Positions 15,793 to 24,344 of a DNA stretch of 64,000 bases are shown here, in pieces; the stretch's first letter is position 1; the number at the start of each line of letters is the position of its first letter. Under the pieces are notes generated by a model, which saw nothing but the letters and a program-made list of their open reading frames with translations, was not told the DNA's origin and did no database searches. The DNA comes from Arcanobacterium wilhelmae (GTDB lineage: Bacteria > Actinomycetota > Actinomycetes > Actinomycetales > Actinomycetaceae): NCBI RefSeq assembly GCF_029632765.1, contig NZ_CP121247.1, positions 1,364,001 to 1,428,000 on the forward strand, in the 5' to 3' direction. Position numbers and translations under genes: made by a program.

Positions 15793-16821
15793 ATGACGAC
15801 GATTAATCCAGCAGATATTCATTTCGGGCTCGACACCTTCGGTGACGTGCACAATAACGATCCTATCCAGTCGCTCAAGGACGTGGTGGAGCAGGCCAAG
15901 CTCGCGGACGAGGTTGGTATCTACGCGTTTAACCTGGGCGAACACCATCGCGACGACTTCGCGATTTCTTCCCCGCACACCGTGCTGGCAAACATCGCGG
16001 CCGTGACCACGCAGATCAAGCTCGGCACCGCAGTGGTGGTACTTTCCTCGGATGATCCGGTTCGCGTGTACGAACAGTTCTCCACGATCCACGCACTCTC
16101 GGACGGGCGCGCCGAGCTCACGGTGGGCCGCGGCTCGTTTATCGAGTCGTTCCCGCTCTTCGGCTACGACCTGTCCGACTACGAGCCGCTTTTCGAGGAG
16201 AAACTCGAAATGCTCGTGAACCTGTGGAAAAACCGCCCCTTCGATTGGAACGGCAAGCTCACGCAGTCCCTCACACATCAGCATCTGTTCCCGCCGATGG
16301 ACGCCGAAACCTTGCCGATCTTCGTGGCAGTTGGTGGCTCCCCACAGTCGGTGGTGCGCGCGGCACGGCACGACGTCGGGCTGCGGCTCGCGATCATTGG
16401 TGGACAGCCGGAGCGCTTCGCTCCGTTCGCGGATCTGTACCGCAACGCGCAGGAGCAGTTCGGCCACACCACACCGCGATCGATCGGCTTCCACTCCCCT
16501 GGCCTCGTGGCCGATACGGACGAGGAAGCGATCGAGGCGTTCAAGGCCGAGCACATGGCACACAACGCCCGCGTTGGCGCTGAGCGTGGCTGGCCGGCAA
16601 TGACGGAGGCACGCTTCGCTAGCGAACTCACAAACGGCGCGCTGTTCGTCGGCTCGGTGGAGACCGTCTCCCAGAAGCTTGCCAAGGCGATTAAGGTCCT
16701 CGGCGCGGACACGTTCGATCTGAAGATCGGTACCGGCTCGCATTCCGCCCAGATGAAGTCGATCGAGCTGTACGGCACTCAGGTGGTGCCGCGGGTGCGT
16801 GAGCTTCTCGCAGAGAACTGA
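15793..16821 (+). CDS. LLM-class flavin-dependent oxidoreductase
   Basis: A 342-aa bacterial luciferase-like monooxygenase with a TIM-barrel fold using FMN or F420. Characteristic stretches are HFGLDTFGD at the first strand, VGIYAFNLGEHHRDDFA (the LGEHH motif), KLGTAVVVLSSDDPVRVYEQF, and AELTVGRGSFIESFPLFGYD. The substrate cannot be predicted. The gene is monocistronic and ends in a strong terminator. Its neighbours are other oxidoreductases. Confidence 0.85.
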   Translation: MTTINPADIHFGLDTFGDVHNNDPIQSLKDVVEQAKLADEVGIYAFNLGEHHRDDFAISSPHTVLANIAAVTTQIKLGTAVVVLSSDDPVRVYEQFSTIHALSDGRAELTVGRGSFIESFPLFGYDLSDYEPLFEEKLEMLVNLWKNRPFDWNGKLTQSLTHQHLFPPMDAETLPIFVAVGGSPQSVVRAARHDVGLRLAIIGGQPERFAPFADLYRNAQEQFGHTTPRSIGFHSPGLVADTDEEAIEAFKAEHMAHNARVGAERGWPAMTEARFASELTNGALFVGSVETVSQKLAKAIKVLGADTFDLKIGTGSHSAQMKSIELYGTQVVPRVRELLAEN

Positions 16822-16833
16822 TTGCCGCAGGGC

Positions 16834-16869
16834 AAAACGCCGGCGCGGGTTTCCCCGCGCCGGCGTTTT
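16834..16869 (+). terminator. Intrinsic terminator of the LLM oxidoreductase gene
   Basis: A perfect stem of 12 GC-rich base pairs, extended by 4 A-T pairs, with a TTTC loop and a terminal T-run. The A-run on the other side lets it also serve the convergent rclA-like gene. Confidence 0.9.
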
Positions 16870-16909
16870 TACATGAATCCCTGCGGCACGAATCCTCGCG
16901 CCGCACCAA

Positions 16910-18253
16910 TCACTGGATCACACCATTGAATACTTCAGTCGAAGCCGGATGGGTCCAGATGCCGTCACGTAGCGTGGCGGCCGGCGCACCCAGGCGCATC
17001 GCGAGCGCCACCGTGTTGATGAGCTCCTGCGAATCGATCGAGTACAGCACGGCGCCAAGAATCTCGTCCGTATCCGCATCGATCATGAACTTCGCCATGC
17101 CTGCCGGGTTGCCCACGATCTTCGGGCGAGGCATCACCGGGATCTCAGCGATCTTCTTCGAATCCACGCGCACAGTGCGGCCCGTTTCCTTCGCTTCCTT
17201 CTCGCTCATGCCAACAGTGGCGAGCGGCGGGTTGATGAACGTAGCCGTCGGCACGGCCACGCGATCCGCAGTAGAGCGCGTGCCGTCACCGAGCAGTTCG
17301 TCAGCCAAAATACGGTGATCATCGAAGGAAATATAGGTGAACTGCGGGCCGCCATTGACGTCACCCACGGCATACACGCCATCAACGTTCGTGCGAAGGT
17401 GGTCATCAACCTTCACGAACCCGCGCTCGTCCGTGGCAATACCGGCAGCCTCCAAGCCGAGCCCCGCCGTCGCCGGCGTGCGACCAACCGCGAGCAGAAC
17501 GGCATCGGCGTTCACGCGCCCGCCGTCGAACACCACATCCAGCCCGTCGTCCGCCTTCTCGATAGCGCTCGCGCGATGCCCGAAGGAAAACTCGATCCCC
17601 TGCGCCTGCATCGTCTCGAGCGCGAGCTGTGCAACGTCGTCGTCAAGGCGCGGGAAAAGCCGCTCCCCCGGCGTCACCACGGTGACCTGCGAACCGAACT
17701 CGTTGAACATCGTCGCAAACTCAAGCCCGATGGTTCCACCACCCACGATCGCCAAGCGCGCCGGGAACGGCTGCGCGTGCTGAATCGTCGTGGAATCGTA
17801 CACACCCTCCAGGTCCGTGCCCGGAATGTTTGGAACCGCGGGCACGGCGCCCGTGTTGATAATGATCGTCTCAGCCTTCAGCGTCACTTCGTCAGTGCCG
17901 CCGTTGGTTGGCGTAATACGCACCTCGTGCGGGCCAACGAACTCTGCGCGGCCGTCAAACAAGGCAACCTTGCCCTCGAGCATGCCGTGGTTGGCAGAGT
18001 TCAGCTTCGAAATCAGCGCATCGCGCTTGGCCACCGATGTCTCAAAGTACGCCGCCGGATCGTCGCCCTCGCGGCGCGCCTCAGCCGCCGTGATCAGCGT
18101 TTTCGTGGGCACACAGGCCACATTGATGCAGGTGCCGCCGTACATCGTGGCCGACTGCTCTACCAGCGCCACCTTCTTGCCGGCCGCGACGAGCTTCCCC
18201 GCCACCGACTTTCCGGCCTTCCCCCAGCCGATCACCAACACGTCAAATTCCAT
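16910..18253 (-). CDS. RclA-like FAD-dependent pyridine nucleotide-disulfide oxidoreductase
   Basis: A 447-aa flavoprotein. It has the FAD-binding VLVIGWGKAGKSVAGKLV at the N-terminus and the redox disulfide C42-xxxx-C47 in GGTCINVACVPTKT. An NAD(P)-binding LAIVGGGTIGLEFA sits mid-protein. The N-terminal GWGKAGKS and the FTYISFDDHRI segment are typical of RclA, the hypochlorous-acid-induced copper(II) reductase, rather than lipoamide dehydrogenase or mercuric reductase. An ATG at 18253 has AAAGGA 7 nt upstream; the longer open frame is discarded. It is divergent from the aldo/keto reductase, so the two may share control. MerA-like activity cannot be excluded. Confidence 0.8.
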   Translation of the reverse strand: MEFDVLVIGWGKAGKSVAGKLVAAGKKVALVEQSATMYGGTCINVACVPTKTLITAAEARREGDDPAAYFETSVAKRDALISKLNSANHGMLEGKVALFDGRAEFVGPHEVRITPTNGGTDEVTLKAETIIINTGAVPAVPNIPGTDLEGVYDSTTIQHAQPFPARLAIVGGGTIGLEFATMFNEFGSQVTVVTPGERLFPRLDDDVAQLALETMQAQGIEFSFGHRASAIEKADDGLDVVFDGGRVNADAVLLAVGRTPATAGLGLEAAGIATDERGFVKVDDHLRTNVDGVYAVGDVNGGPQFTYISFDDHRILADELLGDGTRSTADRVAVPTATFINPPLATVGMSEKEAKETGRTVRVDSKKIAEIPVMPRPKIVGNPAGMAKFMIDADTDEILGAVLYSIDSQELINTVALAMRLGAPAATLRDGIWTHPASTEVFNGVIQ

Positions 18254-18413
18254 CGGATTCCTTTCTCGATACGGGAAAAGTGTAGTTTCACCGCCCGACG
18301 CCGCAGCGCAAGTTACGCCCGTAGCCTGCGGTAATTTCACTCAGGACGGAACGCGAAAGAAACCGGGCCCATTCCCGTTATCCTGAACAGAGTTTTGATG
18401 AAAGGAGAACCAT

Positions 18414-19241
18414 ATGGCTACCCCTACTTTGACATTGAACGATTCCCGAATCATTCCGCAGATCGGTTACGGCACGTTCCTCGTGCCGCCGAAGGACACT
18501 GTTGAGCGCGTCACCTCTGCTCTTGCGGCAGGCTACCGCCATATCGATACGGCAGCGATCTATGGCAACGAAGCCGAAGTTGGCAAGGCGATCGCCGAAT
18601 CCGGCATCCCGCGTGAGGAGCTGTGGGTCACCACGAAACTGTGGAATGATCGCCGCGGAAAGTCCCAGACTCGCTCCGCGCTCGAAGAGTCGCTCGAGAA
18701 GCTCGGCCTGGATTACGTGGATCTCTACCTCATTCACTGGCCCACCCCCAAGCAGGGCCCGATCCAGGAAACCTGGGAGACGTTCGGCCAGCTGCGCGCC
18801 GAGGGCCTGACGAAGTCAGTGGGCGTTTCAAACTTCGATGAGCGCTACCTGCCCGCGATCCTCGAAACCGGCCTGGTGCCGGCCGTGGATCAGATTGAGC
18901 TTCACCCGCAGTTCCAGCAGCGCCCGGCCACGGATCTCGCGGGCGAGCACAACATTGCGATCGAGGCGTGGGGTCCGCTCGGCCAGGGCAAGGTCGATTA
19001 CACCGGCGGAGCGATCGGCGAGATCGCCGCAGCTCACGGCATCACGTGGGCTCAGACAGTTCTGGCATGGCACGTGGCGAAGGGCCACATCGTGTTCCCC
19101 AAGTCCTCCACCCCGGAGCGCATGGCCGAGAATCTTGCCTCCGGAGAAGTCACGCTCACATCCGAGGAAGTGGCACGCATCGACGCCCTCGATAAGGGCG
19201 CCGAGGGTCGAGTTTCTGCCGACCCCGCCGAACTGAACTAA
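18414..19241 (+). CDS. Aldo/keto reductase
   Basis: A 275-aa NADPH-dependent reductase of small aldehydes and keto compounds, of the 2,5-diketo-D-gluconate reductase type. The catalytic tetrad is complete: Asp45 and Tyr50 (YRHIDTAAIYGNE), Lys75 (VTTKLWND) and His108 (LIHWP). The cofactor-binding PKSSTPERMAENL is near the C-terminus. AAAGGAGA lies 5 nt before the ATG. It is divergent from the rclA-like gene across 160 bp. The physiological substrate is unknown; the neighbourhood suggests detoxification of reactive carbonyls. Confidence 0.9.
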   Translation: MATPTLTLNDSRIIPQIGYGTFLVPPKDTVERVTSALAAGYRHIDTAAIYGNEAEVGKAIAESGIPREELWVTTKLWNDRRGKSQTRSALEESLEKLGLDYVDLYLIHWPTPKQGPIQETWETFGQLRAEGLTKSVGVSNFDERYLPAILETGLVPAVDQIELHPQFQQRPATDLAGEHNIAIEAWGPLGQGKVDYTGGAIGEIAAAHGITWAQTVLAWHVAKGHIVFPKSSTPERMAENLASGEVTLTSEEVARIDALDKGAEGRVSADPAELN

Positions 19242-19310
19242 CAGCGCCGACGCCGGAGCACGCCGAGCCCACCAGCGTCAGTTGCGCACCGGCGTCGCCG
19301 AATTCGTCAA

Positions 19311-19337
19311 CGCGAGCCGAGCCCCGGCGTCGCGAAT
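19311..19337 (+). repeat. Dispersed intergenic repeat, copy B
   Basis: This matches 2556-2582 at 26 of 27 positions. Just before it, at 19248-19262, is a second family member (CGACGCCGGAGCAC), also seen at 7170-7185 upstream of the tracrRNA promoter. Confidence 0.6.
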
Positions 19338-19346
19338 CACAACGCA

Positions 19347-19378
19347 AAAGTGCCAGGCGGTTTTCCGCCTGGCACTTT
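19347..19378. terminator. Bidirectional terminator
   Basis: A perfect 14-bp stem (AAAGTGCCAGGCGG / CCGCCTGGCACTTT) with a TTTT loop lies between the convergent aldo/keto reductase and lipoprotein genes. Confidence 0.85.
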
Positions 19379-19395
19379 CGTTGAACTCAGCCTTC

Positions 19396-20022
19396 TTACG
19401 CGGCCTTACCGTTGAGCTTCGCGCTGGTTGCGATCTTCTCTCCCGCGCCGAAACCAGCCTGGTCAGCGGCCTTGACCGTGACCTCGTAGGCGATCCCGCG
19501 ATGTTCAAACACGTAGATTTTCGCGGCCGGCTTGGCGTCCGTCTTACTCGTCACGTCGAACATCCAGGCGACGGCTCCTGAGATCGTCACATCCGCCCCT
19601 TCGCTCACCAGGTACTCCTTGAAGGATTCACCCTTGGACAACAAATCCAGGTAGTCGGCCTTCGTCGTCTCACCCAGCGGCTTGCCGAGCTTCGAGAGCA
19701 ACACCTGGGTTTCGCCGGCCTGCAACCAGACCTCCGACAGCGGGTTCGTGCCCTTCGTCAGCGCGCGAAAATCAGCAGGCGCAGTGAGCGTAACCGCGCC
19801 ATCCACAGTGGTGTAGGCAGTCCCGCCCTCGGTGGGTTCCACCTTCAGTTCGCGAGTTGCGGGCAGATCCGGATACTTCTTCTGCGCCGGTTTCGCGCTC
19901 GCCGACGCGCTCGCCGACGCCGGGGCGCCACTTTGCGTCGTCGCGGCCGGCTGGCTCGCCGTCGAACATGCGCCAAGCGCGAGGGAACACACAGCGGCAA
20001 TCACCGCACAACTTTTCTTCAT
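19396..20022 (-). CDS. Putative lipoprotein
   Basis: A 208-aa exported protein. A Lys-rich start and hydrophobic core end in the lipobox LALGAC, with Cys19 as the lipidation site. It is followed by a low-complexity Ala/Ser linker (residues 20-47) that would span the cell wall. The remaining 160 aa look like a folded domain with alternating strands and no catalytic motif I recognise. It is monocistronic and separate from the downstream cluster. Function unknown. Confidence 0.8.
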   Translation of the reverse strand: MKKSCAVIAAVCSLALGACSTASQPAATTQSGAPASASASASAKPAQKKYPDLPATRELKVEPTEGGTAYTTVDGAVTLTAPADFRALTKGTNPLSEVWLQAGETQVLLSKLGKPLGETTKADYLDLLSKGESFKEYLVSEGADVTISGAVAWMFDVTSKTDAKPAAKIYVFEHRGIAYEVTVKAADQAGFGAGEKIATSAKLNGKAA

Positions 20023-20058
20023 AGGGTCAATCCTAAAACGTTGCGGGAGCCCGCTGAC

Positions 20059-21363
20059 TCATCCGACGGGCTCAATTTTCTTCCACACCATGAGTTTGCC
20101 GAGTATGGCGGCTCGTTTCAGGGCCAACGCCGGTGTACGGTTCGACGCCCACACTCCGCTCGGAAACGCCGAATCGACGAGGAAATCGTTGCCAAGCGTC
20201 CGCGGGTTCAGGAGGTCAGCTGCGAACAGCATCGCCATGATTGAGGCGGTGCCATCGGCTGGGAATGAGGTGATACCAAACGCACCGATTCCGCGATAGG
20301 CGGCTTTGAGGATGGGCGTATCGAGCACCGAATGGGTTTGCGCGAGCGGTGCAACATGGTAGGAGACGCGTTTACCGCGGGCACGCAGGTCCGTTGCCCG
20401 CCAACGGCCGATTCGCTTTGCCGCCAGGTAGTTCGGGCCTTGGAGGGGAATCACGGCGTCGAAAACTCCCCCGGCCATCGCCCCGTTTCCACGGGGCCGT
20501 CCGCTCCACTCGGCACCGCCGGGTTGGAGGTGTGAAGGGAGAACGAAGGCGTCGAGTGGGGAACCGAGGTAGCTCACGAGCACGTCGCGTGCCTCGGTGA
20601 CCATGCGGATCACCTGGTCCGCTCCGATCGCGGCCGCGAGGAACTTTGCTCCGGGCGCGTACAGGCACTCAAGAATCGCTTCGACGTCGTTCTCGATCAG
20701 CCATCCGGCGATCACTTCAGGTTCCGTGGCGACGTCGCCAACGGCAGGCACGTGGAGAGTGCCAGGAAGTTCGCTGGTTTCGGCGATCAGCCCCGCAAGG
20801 CGGGGCGATTGCGGCCGAATCACTGCGAACACATCTGCTCCGCGCGAGAGCAGGAAACGCGTTGGCGCGAGCTCCGCGCCGGCCCCGATCACCGCAATCT
20901 TTCGGCCAGACAGATCGAGACCATCGAACGCGGCCCAGGTGAGCCGGTCCGCAGCCGACGTCGTGATCGCATTCGCATGCCGCCAATCCGGCAGGGAACG
21001 CACGAACGCCCCTGGAGAAAGTTCTTCGCCGTCGAAGGGGATTGACAGCTCGCCCACGCGGCCGGTACCGACGTATGTTTGTGTTGCGGGCGTTGCGGCG
21101 GGGACGATGTCGGCGAGCGTTCCCTCACCGCTTCGCAACGCGCCGAGGAACGCGAGCCCGCGGCGGGCGACGTCGGGGCCCTTGGAGGGATCGTCCCAAC
21201 GAGTCAGTTCGAGCGCGAGTGCGCCGTATTCCTTGCGCCAGTTCGTGATCCCTGCGCTCACCTTCGCCGCAGGAGCGACGCCCGCAAGCGCGGCCTCCAT
21301 CATTCCGCGGCTCACCGCACTCGACGACGGCTTTCCGTTGACCAGTGGAAATTCAACGCCCAT
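20059..21363 (-). CDS. Unrecognised Rossmann-fold protein
   Basis: A 434-aa soluble protein I cannot assign. Near residues 153-170 it has KIAVIGAGAELAPTRFLL, a G-x-G-x-x-x-x-P dinucleotide-binding-like loop after a predicted strand, and then ADVFAVIRPQSP. This suggests an NAD(P)- or SAM-binding domain. The C-terminal third has RVSYHVAPLAQTHSVLDTP and ADGTASIMAMLFAADLLNP. There is no signal peptide or membrane helix. The ATG has AAGGGG 7 nt upstream. It stands alone between the lipoprotein gene and rpmF. An acyl or aldehyde reductase is possible but unproven. Confidence 0.6.
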   Translation of the reverse strand: MGVEFPLVNGKPSSSAVSRGMMEAALAGVAPAAKVSAGITNWRKEYGALALELTRWDDPSKGPDVARRGLAFLGALRSGEGTLADIVPAATPATQTYVGTGRVGELSIPFDGEELSPGAFVRSLPDWRHANAITTSAADRLTWAAFDGLDLSGRKIAVIGAGAELAPTRFLLSRGADVFAVIRPQSPRLAGLIAETSELPGTLHVPAVGDVATEPEVIAGWLIENDVEAILECLYAPGAKFLAAAIGADQVIRMVTEARDVLVSYLGSPLDAFVLPSHLQPGGAEWSGRPRGNGAMAGGVFDAVIPLQGPNYLAAKRIGRWRATDLRARGKRVSYHVAPLAQTHSVLDTPILKAAYRGIGAFGITSFPADGTASIMAMLFAADLLNPRTLGNDFLVDSAFPSGVWASNRTPALALKRAAILGKLMVWKKIEPVG

Positions 21364-21459
21364 CTCGGCCCCTTTCGTTCATCTCCAGTGTATGCCAAAC
21401 GCACAGCGTGCTGTGATCACGCGTTGTGTCATCGGCCGCGCAAACCTTGCTGGGCAAGA

Positions 21460-21491
21460 AAAAATCCCGATCAGAACTGATCGGGATTTTT
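21460..21491. terminator. Bidirectional terminator after rpmF
   Basis: A near-perfect A5...T5-flanked stem (ATCCCGATCAG / CTGATCGGGAT), just downstream of rpmF on the minus strand. Confidence 0.9.
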
Positions 21492-21506
21492 CACAACTCG
21501 TAACGC

Positions 21507-21674
21507 TCAGGCGAGATCGAGCTTGCCCTGCTGAGCAGCCTTCGCCAGACGACGCGGGATGCGAACCTCGCGGCCACCAGCGTTGACCACCTGAAGCTCC
21601 GTGAGCTTGGCCTTCCACTGGGAACGGCGAGAGCGGGTGTTGCTGCGGGACATCTTGCGCTTGGGTACTGCCAT
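21507..21674 (-). CDS. rpmF: 50S ribosomal protein L32
   Basis: A 55-aa basic protein starting [20 protein letters not shown], the L32 signature. It lacks the four zinc-ligand cysteines, so it is the C-minus (zinc-independent) form. An ATG at 21674 has AAGGAG 9 nt upstream; the longer open frame is discarded. Confidence 0.96.
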   Translation of the reverse strand: MAVPKRKMSRSNTRSRRSQWKAKLTELQVVNAGGREVRIPRRLAKAAQQGKLDLA

Positions 21675-21858
21675 GATCTCCGCTCCTTCCACTACTCCAG
21701 GCCGGCGGTTCCGGCCAAGTCTTTCCAGTTGCTCATTATCGAGCACACATCGGGATAGTCTAGCCGATTCGCTCCCCTCGCGCTAACCTGCGCAGGTGAT
21801 GTGTGTCCAACCACACCGACGTCGTCGCGAGCATGGCATGGACTGCAATAATAGACGT

Positions 21859-22503
21859 ATGTCTTTACTCCTTGCGCGCCAGAACTTGGAGCTCGCCGGC
21901 GAGCTCGAAATCAAGCGTTCGCGGTTCATCACCCGTATTCGGCGGGTCTCCAGCGCCGACGAGGCACGCGCCCTTGTGTCGGATTGCCGCGCCGAGTTCC
22001 CTGACGCCCGCCACCACTGCTCCGCGTTCGTCGTCTCGGTACCAGGAGCCCAGCCACTCCAACACTCCTCCGACGACGGCGAACCCTCCGGAACTGCAGG
22101 ACGCCCGATGCTCGACGTCCTCACGGGAGCCGACCTGACCGACGTCGCCGCCGTCGTCGTACGCTACTTCGGCGGCACTTTGCTCGGTACGGGTGGGCTC
22201 GTACGCACCTACACCGACGCCGTCGCGGGCACGCTCGCGGGAGCCGCTGTTGTTCAGCGGGTTCCGTACGTAAGGGCGCGAGTTGCACTCATGCACTCGG
22301 TTGCCGGCAAGGTTGAGGCAGATCTGCGTGCCGCAGGCTACGAAATCGCGGATGTGAGATACGAAGCATCTCGGGTGCAGCTCGAGGTGGCCGTCGAGAG
22401 CCTCGATTCCTTTAATACCGCGCTTGCCGAGCTCACCTCAGGAGCCGCGAGCGCCACAGATGCTGGGGAAATTTGGGCCGAAGAACCAGCCGGAACCCTT
22501 TGA
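21859..22503 (+). CDS. yigZ: YigZ / IMPACT family protein
   Basis: A 214-aa two-domain protein. The N-terminal UPF0029 (IMPACT) domain has FPDARHHCSAFVV, then SDDGEPSGTAGRPML and VVVRYFGGTLLGTGGLVRTY. The C-terminal domain has a ferredoxin-like fold. The family is linked to translation or nucleic-acid metabolism, with no agreed reaction. The open frame extends 21 codons upstream, but the ATG at 21859 is preferred: it matches the family N-terminus and has AATAAT ending 6 nt upstream, the leaderless spacing. Confidence 0.88.
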   Translation: MSLLLARQNLELAGELEIKRSRFITRIRRVSSADEARALVSDCRAEFPDARHHCSAFVVSVPGAQPLQHSSDDGEPSGTAGRPMLDVLTGADLTDVAAVVVRYFGGTLLGTGGLVRTYTDAVAGTLAGAAVVQRVPYVRARVALMHSVAGKVEADLRAAGYEIADVRYEASRVQLEVAVESLDSFNTALAELTSGAASATDAGEIWAEEPAGTL

Positions 22504-22523
22504 CATTTGAATCATTCCGATTA

Positions 22524-22540
22524 AACTACCGAATGTAGTT
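22524..22540. promoter_or_regulatory. Candidate operator upstream of cysK
   Basis: A perfect inverted repeat AACTAC-CGAAT-GTAGTT in an AT-rich patch upstream of the leader peptide. It could bind a dimeric regulator of cysteine synthesis. Confidence 0.4.
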
Positions 22541-22572
22541 GAAAGTTGTTACATCTGGAAGGTGGTGTTGAG

Positions 22573-22620
22573 ATGACCGCGATGAACGTAGCCTCCACCA
22601 CCCGTTGCCAGTGTCTGTAG
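22573..22620 (+). CDS. Candidate cysteine leader peptide (15 aa)
   Basis: A 15-codon ORF lies 103 bp upstream of cysK. It encodes MTAMNVASTTRCQCL, with two Cys codons (22606 and 22612) close together just before the stop. GGAAGG lies 10 nt before its ATG. GTGTC at 22611-22615, covering the second Cys codon, can pair with GACAC at 22716-22720 beside the cysK ribosome site. The arrangement resembles the cysteine-responsive small uORFs of mycobacteria, where stalling at Cys codons under cysteine shortage opens the downstream ribosome site. Translation of this ORF is inferred, not shown. Confidence 0.55.
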   Translation: MTAMNVASTTRCQCL

Positions 22621-22723
22621 GGCGTCGGGCTTTTCCCGTGCGCTGATGCGCTCGCTCGCCGCTCATTACTTCGCAACCCCCATTATTTTGCGCGCAACGC
22701 GCACTGACTTTGAAGGACACAAG

Positions 22724-23653
22724 ATGACTATTTACAACAACGCAACCGAACTCGTCGGCCGCACCCCTCTCGTCCGCATTAACCGCCTGGGCGACGGCAA
22801 CGCCAACATCATTGGCAAGCTCGAGTTCTTCAACCCCGCAAACTCGGTCAAGGATCGCATCGGCGTGGCGATCATCGACGCCGCCGAGAAGTCCGGTGCA
22901 CTCAAGCCGGGCGGAATGATCGTTGAAGGCACCTCAGGCAACACAGGCATCGCACTCGCCTGGGTGGGCGCGGCTCGCGGCTACAAGGTGGTGCTCACCA
23001 TGCCGTCGTCGATGTCGAAGGAGCGCCGTGCGCTTCTGCGCGGCTTCGGTGCCGAACTCGAACTCACGGACCCCGCCAAGGGCATGCAGGGCGCCGTGGA
23101 CCGCGCCAAGGAGATCGTGGCTGAGAACCCTGGTTCGATCCTCGCCTCCCAGTTCGCCAACGAGGCAAACTCTGCGATCCACGAGGCAACCACCGGCCCG
23201 GAGATCTGGAACGACACCGAGGGCAACATCGATATTTTCATCGCAGGCATCGGCACCGGCGGCACCATCACCGGCACCGGCCACTACCTGAAGTCGCAGA
23301 ACCCGGACGTTCAGGTGATCGCCGTTGAGCCGGCAGAATCGCCGTTGCTTTCCACCGGCACAGCCGGCTCCCACAAGATCCAGGGCCTCGGCGCAAACTT
23401 CGTGCCCGAGGTTCTCGACACGAACGTTTACGACGAGATCGTCACCGTGAAGTCCGACGACGCGATCGCTATGGCGCGCCGCGCAGCTCACGAAGAGGGC
23501 CTGATGGTGGGCATCTCCGCCGGCGCTGCACTCCAGGCCGCTGTCGAGGTAGCCGCACGCCCCGAGAATAAGGGCAAGAACATCGTGGCGATCATCCCCG
23601 ATTTCGGTGAGCGCTACGTTTCTACCGCCCTCTTCGAGGGCCTGGTGGACTAA
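22724..23653 (+). CDS. cysK: Cysteine synthase A (O-acetylserine sulfhydrylase)
   Basis: CysK makes L-cysteine from O-acetylserine and sulfide with PLP. The protein has 309 aa. The PLP lysine is Lys43 in NSVKDRIG, followed by EGTSGNTGIALAWV (substrate loop). GIGTGGTITGTG binds the PLP phosphate, and the C-terminal serine-loop region is PDFGERYVST. AAGGA lies 6 nt before the ATG. The frame extends upstream through the leader region, but that would remove the leader. cysE follows 84 bp downstream, making a cysKE unit. Confidence 0.96.
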   Translation: MTIYNNATELVGRTPLVRINRLGDGNANIIGKLEFFNPANSVKDRIGVAIIDAAEKSGALKPGGMIVEGTSGNTGIALAWVGAARGYKVVLTMPSSMSKERRALLRGFGAELELTDPAKGMQGAVDRAKEIVAENPGSILASQFANEANSAIHEATTGPEIWNDTEGNIDIFIAGIGTGGTITGTGHYLKSQNPDVQVIAVEPAESPLLSTGTAGSHKIQGLGANFVPEVLDTNVYDEIVTVKSDDAIAMARRAAHEEGLMVGISAGAALQAAVEVAARPENKGKNIVAIIPDFGERYVSTALFEGLVD

Positions 23654-23671
23654 AACGCATAGGCATACGTA

Positions 23672-23708
23672 AGGAGTGGTGGAATACTGTGAGTATTCCA
23701 CCACTCCT
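23672..23708 (+). terminator. Hairpin between cysK and cysE
   Basis: A perfect 16-bp inverted repeat with a TGTGA loop. No U-tract follows, so it more likely attenuates or protects the cysK message than fully terminates it. Confidence 0.6.
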
Positions 23709-23737
23709 CGTCGGCTAAACAAAAGAAAGGGTCCCAC

Positions 23738-24298
23738 ATGGGCATTCTCGCCAGGATGCGAGGCGATCTCGCCGCAGCGATGGACAACGATCCAGCGGCG
23801 CGTAACCGCCTCGAAGTGGCGCTGACCTATTCGGGTGTCCATGCCGTGTGGGGATACCGGCTCGCTCACTCCCTGTGGAAACACAACGCCAAATTCGCCG
23901 CACGTGTGGTCTCACAAGGTGCCCGATTCTTGTCCGGCATCGAAATTCACCCCGGGGCTACGCTCGGTGAACGCCTCTTCATCGATCACGGCATGGGAGT
24001 TGTGATCGGCGAAACCGCCGAAGTTGGCGACGACGTGGTGATCTACCACGGCACCACACTTGGCGGAACCTCACGAAACGGCGGCAAGCGCCACCCCACC
24101 GTCGGCAACCGCGTAGTGATCGGCTCCGGAGCGAAAGTGCTCGGCCCGATCACCGTCGGCGACGATGCCCAAATCGGCGCCAACGCCGTCGTCGTCAAGG
24201 ATGTGCCAGCTGGAAACACCGCCGTCGGCGTACCAGCGAAAAACCGCCCACAATCAAAGCCAGACGATCCGCTTATCGACCCAGCCCTGTGGATCTAA
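23738..24298 (+). CDS. cysE: Serine O-acetyltransferase
   Basis: CysE transfers acetyl from acetyl-CoA to serine, giving the O-acetylserine used by CysK. The protein has 186 aa, the short form lacking most of the N-terminal helical domain. A left-handed beta-helix of hexapeptide repeats runs from about residue 60, with the active-site [18 protein letters not shown] and [20 protein letters not shown]. The C-terminal tail ends in Ile, as needed for docking into CysK in the cysteine synthase complex. AAAGG lies 9 nt before the ATG. Confidence 0.95.
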   Translation: MGILARMRGDLAAAMDNDPAARNRLEVALTYSGVHAVWGYRLAHSLWKHNAKFAARVVSQGARFLSGIEIHPGATLGERLFIDHGMGVVIGETAEVGDDVVIYHGTTLGGTSRNGGKRHPTVGNRVVIGSGAKVLGPITVGDDAQIGANAVVVKDVPAGNTAVGVPAKNRPQSKPDDPLIDPALWI

Positions 24299-24303
24299 AA
24301 AAC

Positions 24304-24332
24304 GGGCCCGGAAGCTTACGCTCCCGGGCCCG
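24304..24332. terminator. Hairpin between convergent cysE and rpiB
   Basis: A CGGGCCCGG / CCGGGCCCG stem, extended by AGC/GCT after one mismatch, lies between the two stops. Confidence 0.65.
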
Positions 24333-24344
24333 AAACTTCACTGT

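Noticed and set aside
22504..22723. T-box or SAM riboswitch before cysK
   Set aside because: No T-box TGGNACCGCG element, no specifier-like hairpin and no SAM-riboswitch core were found; the Cys leader ORF explains the region better.
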